Source: DASXHD01 sp038239005
Lineage (GTDB): Bacteria; Myxococcota_A; Polyangia; Polyangiales; Polyangiaceae
Assembly: GCA_038239005.1 (NCBI GenBank)
Contig: JBBSFE010000019.1
Span: 1-64,000 of the forward strand
Length of the DNA stretch: 64,000 nucleotides
Reading direction: 5' to 3'
The notes below the pieces were generated by a model, which searched no databases, had not been told where the DNA came from, and saw only the letters and a list, made by a program, of their open reading frames with translations. Position 1 is the stretch's first letter; every line of letters starts with the position of its first letter. The translations under genes were made by a program, and so were the position numbers. Below, piece after piece: positions 59,345 through 64,000 of this stretch.

Positions 59345-61825
59345 TCAGCGTTTCATCGGTGACACGTGCAGCGACGAGTCAGCGTCCGTGAAGTCTGATG
59401 CGAGCCGAAAGCCGACCCAGCCGGCGCGGTCAATCACACGATAGACCGCTCGTCCGATCAGAGGTTCAAGGTGGACAATCGTCCAAGAGCCTCCGCGAAT
59501 GAAGCTCTGAACCTCCTGCGCCGTGGGTGTCGATTCGGTTTCCAACCCTGGGGCCTTGTTGGCGCCAGCCACAGTTGCAGTCCACTCTTGAACGCCACCC
59601 ATGAGGTCACGGACGCCGTACGGCGAGACATCTAGCGGAAAGGCGCCCACCGTCTCGGGTTGACTTGCCTCCGGACGCGATTCACGCAGCTTCGCGAGCG
59701 AGGGGTCGAAACGCAGCGCCATCGGGAAGGGTCGACCGTCAACGCCGCGGGCCGCCTTGTCCCACTCGAGGGATGTAGGCAGCCGAAACGTTCGTCCGGT
59801 CGTTGCGCCCAGCCATCGCGTGTAGGCCACCGCATCGAACCAGCTGATATCGGTCGCGGGCAAATCGAGCTCTCGCTCTCGTGGCACGCGTTTTTTCCCT
59901 TCCCCCTCGATCATCTGTTCGTCGATGCGCCATCCATCTGGACCGCGTTTGATCCATTGCACCTTGCGATCGCGGCTACGAGGAATGCGGTTGTCGCGTT
60001 CGCCCGGCGAAAGTGCGTCGAGGAATTTCGTGTACTCACGCAACGTCACGGGGAATTCACCGATCGCGAAATCGGGAAGCGTGTTCGGTTTCATTCGCGC
60101 AAGGCGCGTGGAATCGGGCGCGAGGAACGGGCCACCCGGGATCAAAATCATCCCGTCTGGAACGTCCTTCCATTCGAGCTTCAGGTGGTGCCGCTTCGCA
60201 CGGCCGATCATCAGCGGGGCGCGCATCTCCTTCTTTCCGCGTCGCGCGATGACCATCCACGAGCCGACTTCCAAACGTTGAACCGCGCCCGCGCGAACCG
60301 GGAGTGATCTCCCGAGCTCGAGGAGCCAGCCGTGTGGCTCGTACTTCGAGATCTCCAGCTTCGCGTCTGCGTGGCTGCACTCGACGACAAGCTCGCCTTC
60401 GTTCGCGAGCTCGAGCGCCAGTGGCCCGTCGTCGTAGGTGCGCGCCAAGTCGAGGTGTTGCGCCATGCGCTCCGCTTCACCGAGTTTTTCGGCGTCTTCG
60501 AATTGGCGGAAGTGGAGACGCGCCATACCGATGCGTGCGTCTTCGTGATCTTCGACGCGGCCGATGGCGCGAAGAAACGCAGTCTCGGCGCGCGCGAGCG
60601 TCCGTGCGGCTTCGGAGGCGATGCGACGCGCGTTGCTTTGTGTGTCCCAGGCGGGCTGTTTCTTGTCGACGCCTTCCCACGGGGCGATTTTCGCGAGCTC
60701 CTCTTCCGCCTCCTCGGAGAGGCGACGGCTCTCGGCTTCGAGCGCGACGAATGCGTCGTAGACGGCGCCTCCTTCGAGGGCGAGCGTGTCGGCTTCTTTT
60801 TCGCGTTCGAGGCGCGCGCGTTCGCCGTCGAGGTGCTCGTCGATGGCGTCGGCGATGAAACGTGCGGAGCCGGGGCGGCGATTCGGATCCGTCTCGATGC
60901 ACGCGCGCACGAGCGCTTCGAGGTGCATCGACCCGAGCGCGCCCGGTGGCACGTAGCTCGCGACTTGAACTTCGCCGGTTGCGCGCGAGACGAGGCTTGC
61001 GTGATCGTCGTCAGCGAAGAGCCGCAAGCCGGAGAGCGATTCGTAGAGCATCGCGCCTAGCGCAAACACGTCGGTGCGTGCGTCGATTTTTCCGCCGGTG
61101 ATTTGCTCCGGTGCCATGTACCCGGGGCTCCCCGCGGACACCGAATCTTTGAGCGCGCGCTTGACGCTGCTGCCCTCGAGCAGCTCGGCGATGCCCCAAT
61201 CGAGCACGTACACTTCGCCGAACTCGCCGACGATCACGTTCTCGGGTTTCAAATCGCGATGCACGACGCCGCGGCTGTGCGCGTAATCGACCGCGAGACA
61301 AATCTGGCGCAGGATCGTCAGGAGCTGCGCGCGCGACGCGGGCTTGTCGATGTCGCGGAGTGCGTCGTAGAGCGTGCGACCGCGAACGCGGCGCATCGTG
61401 TAGTAAGGCGTGCCGTCTGGGGCGACGCCGATGTCGTAAACGGGAACGATGGCCGGGTGCTCGAGCTGCGCGCACGTTTGCGCTTCGCTCACGAGCATCG
61501 TCGAGAACGTCTCGCCGCCTTCCGCGAGCGAAGCTTTTTGCGCGATGCTTCGCCCGAGCAAGTTGTCGAACACTTCGTCGACGCGACCCATGCCGCCGCG
61601 CCCGAGCTCGTTCATGAACGTATAGCGAGGTCCCGCGCCCTCGAGATCGGGCGGCGCCGGAGGCTGCGTCGTCGCGCTTCCGATCTTCGAACGCGAGCCC
61701 GTGGGCGGACCTGTAGTGGGCTTCTTCGCCAGCGGCGGAAGCTTCGTTTTCTTGGGCGACGCCTGCATCGAACGTAGCGTTCGCTCGGCGTCCTTCCCTC
61801 CTCCTTGGATCTTGCGATCCCCCAT
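59345..61825 (-). CDS. Ser/Thr kinase fused to a SUMF1-like (formylglycine-generating fold) domain
   Basis: An 826-aa protein. The kinase domain (about 68-335) has GRGGMG (75-80), Lys97, Glu114, HRDLKPENV (189-197) and DWGIA in place of DFG, common in this subfamily. A helical middle (about 340-470) and a small beta-rich region follow. The C-terminal SUMF1-type domain (about 550-820) has GMILIPGGPF, LPTSLEWDKAARG, MGGVQEW, IRGGSW and GFRLASDF. The Cys expected after RGGSW in true formylglycine-generating enzymes is not present (IVHLEPLIGRAVYR), so the domain is probably a binding or sensory module. TAGGCT lies 8 nt before ATG 61825; MutH is 24 bp upstream. Confidence 0.9.
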   Translation of the reverse strand: MGDRKIQGGGKDAERTLRSMQASPKKTKLPPLAKKPTTGPPTGSRSKIGSATTQPPAPPDLEGAGPRYTFMNELGRGGMGRVDEVFDNLLGRSIAQKASLAEGGETFSTMLVSEAQTCAQLEHPAIVPVYDIGVAPDGTPYYTMRRVRGRTLYDALRDIDKPASRAQLLTILRQICLAVDYAHSRGVVHRDLKPENVIVGEFGEVYVLDWGIAELLEGSSVKRALKDSVSAGSPGYMAPEQITGGKIDARTDVFALGAMLYESLSGLRLFADDDHASLVSRATGEVQVASYVPPGALGSMHLEALVRACIETDPNRRPGSARFIADAIDEHLDGERARLEREKEADTLALEGGAVYDAFVALEAESRRLSEEAEEELAKIAPWEGVDKKQPAWDTQSNARRIASEAARTLARAETAFLRAIGRVEDHEDARIGMARLHFRQFEDAEKLGEAERMAQHLDLARTYDDGPLALELANEGELVVECSHADAKLEISKYEPHGWLLELGRSLPVRAGAVQRLEVGSWMVIARRGKKEMRAPLMIGRAKRHHLKLEWKDVPDGMILIPGGPFLAPDSTRLARMKPNTLPDFAIGEFPVTLREYTKFLDALSPGERDNRIPRSRDRKVQWIKRGPDGWRIDEQMIEGEGKKRVPRERELDLPATDISWFDAVAYTRWLGATTGRTFRLPTSLEWDKAARGVDGRPFPMALRFDPSLAKLRESRPEASQPETVGAFPLDVSPYGVRDLMGGVQEWTATVAGANKAPGLETESTPTAQEVQSFIRGGSWTIVHLEPLIGRAVYRVIDRAGWVGFRLASDFTDADSSLHVSPMKR

Positions 61826-61849
61826 CGCCGGCGAGCCTATCACGCCGAG

Positions 61850-62476
61850 TTATCCCAAAATCACGCTCACAAAAGTGGCGCGCAAATAGAACCCTCGCGG
61901 CACTGTCGCGACGAGCTCGCCGTCGCGTCCCGGTGCGCTCGTTCGCACGCTTCCCGTCGCCGCTTTGGGCCGCAGTTGCAGGTGCTGGCCGACGCGCGCC
62001 GAGAGGTCCTCGATGTCACCGATGGCGATTCGCCCGACGATCTCCTCGAAGTCGTCCTTGAGCGCCGCTTCTTGCTCTTCGCTCGGCGACCAAAGCTTGG
62101 CGTCGCCGATGCGATCGCGTTCGTGAACTGGCACCCACAAGACGCGTGAAAGTTTTTTTCTCACCCACGACGTCGACCATTCGGCGCGTTCCACGTTCAT
62201 CAGTGGCAGCGCGCAGACGAACGTCGATTCGACGATGCGGCCCGACTCGAACGGGACAGTCTTGAGCTCGACCTCGAGATCCGGAAAATCCATTTCCGCG
62301 CCGCTGCCGCTCGCGCCGAGCGCGCGCTCCAAAAGCTCTCCAACCTTGCCTTTCGTGCGCACCGCATCGCCGTCGACGACGAAACCAGCGCGCGCCGCAA
62401 GGTCGGCGACGCGCACGCCGGAAAGGGCACGTGCGCGCGCAAGGAGCTCGTCGATGGTCGCCGGGCAGGGCACCAC
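61850..62476 (-). CDS. mutH: MutH-family DNA mismatch repair endonuclease
   Basis: A 208-aa Sau3AI/MutH-fold nuclease. It aligns along its whole length with E. coli MutH: ELLARARALSG at the N-terminus, GELLERALGA (Glu50), catalytic Asp63 in DFPDL with Glu70 and Lys72 in VELKTVPF, STFVCALPL, KLSRVLWVPV, LWSPSEEQE, LQLRPKA and PRGFYLRATF. MutH nicks the unmethylated strand at hemimethylated GATC, acting with MutS, MutL and Dam; none of those is in the window. The family is otherwise mainly gammaproteobacterial. The start GTG 62476 is preceded by TAGCAT plus 6 nt. Confidence 0.9.
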   Translation of the reverse strand: MVPCPATIDELLARARALSGVRVADLAARAGFVVDGDAVRTKGKVGELLERALGASGSGAEMDFPDLEVELKTVPFESGRIVESTFVCALPLMNVERAEWSTSWVRKKLSRVLWVPVHERDRIGDAKLWSPSEEQEAALKDDFEEIVGRIAIGDIEDLSARVGQHLQLRPKAATGSVRTSAPGRDGELVATVPRGFYLRATFVSVILG

Positions 62477-62498
62477 GGCTCGATGCTACGCTCACGCG
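62477..62498. promoter_or_regulatory. 22-bp bidirectional promoter, second copy of the arrangement
   Basis: The 22 bp between the mutH GTG and the ATG 62499 start hold ATGCTACGCT (62483-62492). TAGCAT reads toward mutH and TACGCT toward the secreted-protein gene, sharing TA. Both boxes end exactly 6 nt before the start codons, as at 3638-3659. The two 10-mers agree in 8 of 10 bases. Confidence 0.6.
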
Positions 62499-62972
62499 AT
62501 GCGGCGTGCCGTTTTCCTTCTTGCGCTCGCGCCGGCGCTTGCTCTCGCCCAATCGGATGCAGGCACGCCGCGATCGCTCTCGCGCGACCCGGCGCCGCTC
62601 ACCGAAAAAACGCAGTGGGTGCTCGACCTCCGCTGGGACGCAGGCGACGTCTTTCTCCTCGCCGTGCACAAGATGGACATGGCCGCGCCCATGACGACGC
62701 CGCGCGTGATGGGCCGTTTCGCGCTCGAGCTCTCGGAGCGCACCATGCTGGTCGAACGCGCGCGCTTCGATTTCCCGGGGATGGCTGTCCCGGACATGGA
62801 TGGCGGTATTCGAATGACGGCGAGACTCCGCACGCGAATCGGAGTATTTTTCCCAGCGACGAGCCGAGGCGACAAGCTGGAGCTCGTCGATCGCACGAGC
62901 GGGCAGCATTGGGCGCTCCCATGGCCACCCGTCGTCGCGAATCTCGACGGAGGCAAGCTCGATGGAGGCTGA
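62499..62972 (+). CDS. Secreted protein of unknown function
   Basis: A 157-aa protein with a clear signal peptide (MRRAVFLLALAPALALAQ) and a beta-rich mature part (TQWVLDLRWDAGDVFLLAVHK, RFALELSERTMLVERARFDF). The C-terminus ends in Asp/Gly-rich NLDGGKLDGG. No family is recognised. It is 3 bp before a lipoprotein gene and shares the bidirectional promoter with mutH. Confidence 0.72.
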   Translation: MRRAVFLLALAPALALAQSDAGTPRSLSRDPAPLTEKTQWVLDLRWDAGDVFLLAVHKMDMAAPMTTPRVMGRFALELSERTMLVERARFDFPGMAVPDMDGGIRMTARLRTRIGVFFPATSRGDKLELVDRTSGQHWALPWPPVVANLDGGKLDGG

Positions 62973-62975
62973 GAC

Positions 62976-64000
62976 ATGACCCTCGCACGCACGTCGCTCG
63001 GTCTTTGCGCGCTCGCGCTCACGCTCTGCGAGGCCAGCGCATGTGGCTCGACGCCACCTACACCCACGGACCCGTCGGACTTCGTTCTCGGCATTCGCGA
63101 CACGCCTTCGTGCGCGCTCGATTGCACGACGACGTGCGCCGAAAGCACCACGCCATGGGTGTGCCCCGCGCTCGCCGATTGGGATTCCATTCCGCACGAT
63201 CCAACCGCCTGTGGATCATTCGACGGCAAAACGTATCCCGCGGTCGTCCCCGGGAAATGCACGGCGACCGACCCTGCGGGCTCCGCGCTCGCAAAGGCGC
63301 AAATCACGACGATGCCGCTCGTGCTTCCCGACGGGCGAAGGCTAGAGCCCGCGGGCAACGAGCTCGTGTTCCAAACCGATGGCGGGTTTCCCGCGTCGCA
63401 GATTTGGATCCCGGGCACGCGCTTCATCGCGATCAACGACACGGGCTACCAGACGCAATCGCTCCGCGTCGTCGACACGCAGCTGCTCAAATCGAACGGG
63501 ACGGGCGCCGAGGTCGCGCGCATCGCTTACCCACCGCCGAACGGCGTGAACTACGGGCTCGCGTATTTGAAAACGAAGAAGCTTCTCTTCGCATCGAGCG
63601 ACAGCGGCAACGCGAGCGTGCTCGCATTCGACTTCGACGAAACGACGGGCGCCATCGCCGCGAACGCGTCGAAGAGCATCAAGCTCCCCGCGGGCTCGCT
63701 GCCGTCGGGAATGGACATCTCGCCCGACGGCAAGACGATGCTCGTCGGACAATCGCTCGCGACGTCGATCTTCGTCATCAGCCTCGACGACGCTACGTAC
63801 GGCAATCAGCTCGGAACGATCGAGGCCGGCAGCAAGGACCTCTACACGATTCACTTCGACCCATTCGACGCTACGAGCAACACCGCATACGCGACGATGT
63901 GGACGACCGCGATCGACTTCAACGACACGTCGAAGATGAAGGTTCTTCAAATCGACGTGACCAACAAGACGACCAGCGTTCTCTCGGTCGGAAAATCACC
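62976..64000 (+). CDS. Lipoprotein with beta-propeller repeats (3' end beyond window)
   Basis: An open frame that runs past position 64000. ATG 62976 is preceded by GGAGG. The signal peptide ends in ASAC, a weak lipobox with Ala at -3. It is followed by a short Cys-rich stretch (TPSCALDCTTTCAEST) and repeats typical of YncE-like propellers (SLRVVDTQLL, GMDISPDGKTMLVGQSLATS, TIHFDPFDATSNTAYATMW). Function unknown; cell-surface binding or lactonase-type activity are possible. Probably co-transcribed with the secreted-protein gene upstream. Confidence 0.75.
   Translation, partial: MTLARTSLGLCALALTLCEASACGSTPPTPTDPSDFVLGIRDTPSCALDCTTTCAESTTPWVCPALADWDSIPHDPTACGSFDGKTYPAVVPGKCTATDPAGSALAKAQITTMPLVLPDGRRLEPAGNELVFQTDGGFPASQIWIPGTRFIAINDTGYQTQSLRVVDTQLLKSNGTGAEVARIAYPPPNGVNYGLAYLKTKKLLFASSDSGNASVLAFDFDETTGAIAANASKSIKLPAGSLPSGMDISPDGKTMLVGQSLATSIFVISLDDATYGNQLGTIEAGSKDLYTIHFDPFDATSNTAYATMWTTAIDFNDTSKMKVLQIDVTNKTTSVLSVGKS

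Overview
The window reads as chromosomal DNA of a high-GC Gram-negative bacterium of the phylum Myxococcota, most likely the class Polyangia. This rests on many lipoproteins with lipoboxes, Hanks-type Ser/Thr kinases with HRDVSPSN or HRDLKPEN loops, a MYXO-CTERM-like sorting tail, a myxobacterial type outer-membrane barrel, and a run of TPR and AgmX/PglI-domain genes in the order of the Myxococcus gltD-E-F-G genes. No rRNA, tRNA, CRISPR array, transposase or prophage gene was seen. Genes are tightly packed, and many neighbours overlap as ATGA or GTGA stop/start pairs.

Layout. 1-119: tandem 68-bp repeat running into the prepilin peptidase gene. 1100-7081: YciO/Sua5-type protein, Asp-box lipoprotein, ThiD, a lipidated GH94-like enzyme and an SDR. 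7138-21114: a probable envelope machine resembling the Glt gliding/focal-adhesion complex (barrel, periplasmic protein, TPR proteins, a transglutaminase-like lipoprotein, GltD/E/F/G-like proteins). It is interrupted by a frameshifted Gly-rich lipoprotein gene on the other strand and by a two-gene insertion of unknown function. 21140-28761: DPP-IV-like peptidase, Gfo/Idh/MocA dehydrogenase, vWA lipoprotein, and the cell-division operon ftsE-ftsX-envC. 28769-32968: priA, then a Ser/Thr kinase translationally coupled to a PPP-type phosphatase. 33188-39453: Cys-rich lipoprotein, ABC1/AarF kinase, DNA methyltransferase, Slt-type lytic transglycosylase and a TPM-domain protein. 39456-49478: HSDL2-like SDR, lipoproteins, two-subunit class I fumarase, VOC protein, zinc-ribbon/DUF4190 protein, CNNM/CorC protein, MMPL transporter, and a transaldolase with a C-terminal EF-hand pair. 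50254-52037: an accessory islet holding an SDR relic, a second gene remnant, a DUF6232-like protein and a PD-(D/E)XK-like DUF6602 protein. 52171-64000: membrane protein, lipoproteins, DUF2330 protein with a MYXO-CTERM-like tail, rifampin-phosphotransferase-like protein, RluA-type pseudouridine synthase, a small orphan protein with its own terminator, a kinase/SUMF1-fold fusion, MutH, and secreted proteins.

The most unusual signal is regulatory. Many first genes have a TANNNT box 6-9 bases before the start codon, often as GCTACRCT, which predicts leaderless mRNAs. Two unrelated divergent gene pairs (thiD with the GH94-like gene, and mutH with a secreted-protein gene) are separated by the same 22-bp layout: start, 6 bp, two opposed -10 boxes sharing their TA, 6 bp, start. 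Genes inside operons instead use stop/start overlaps or clear Shine-Dalgarno sequences.
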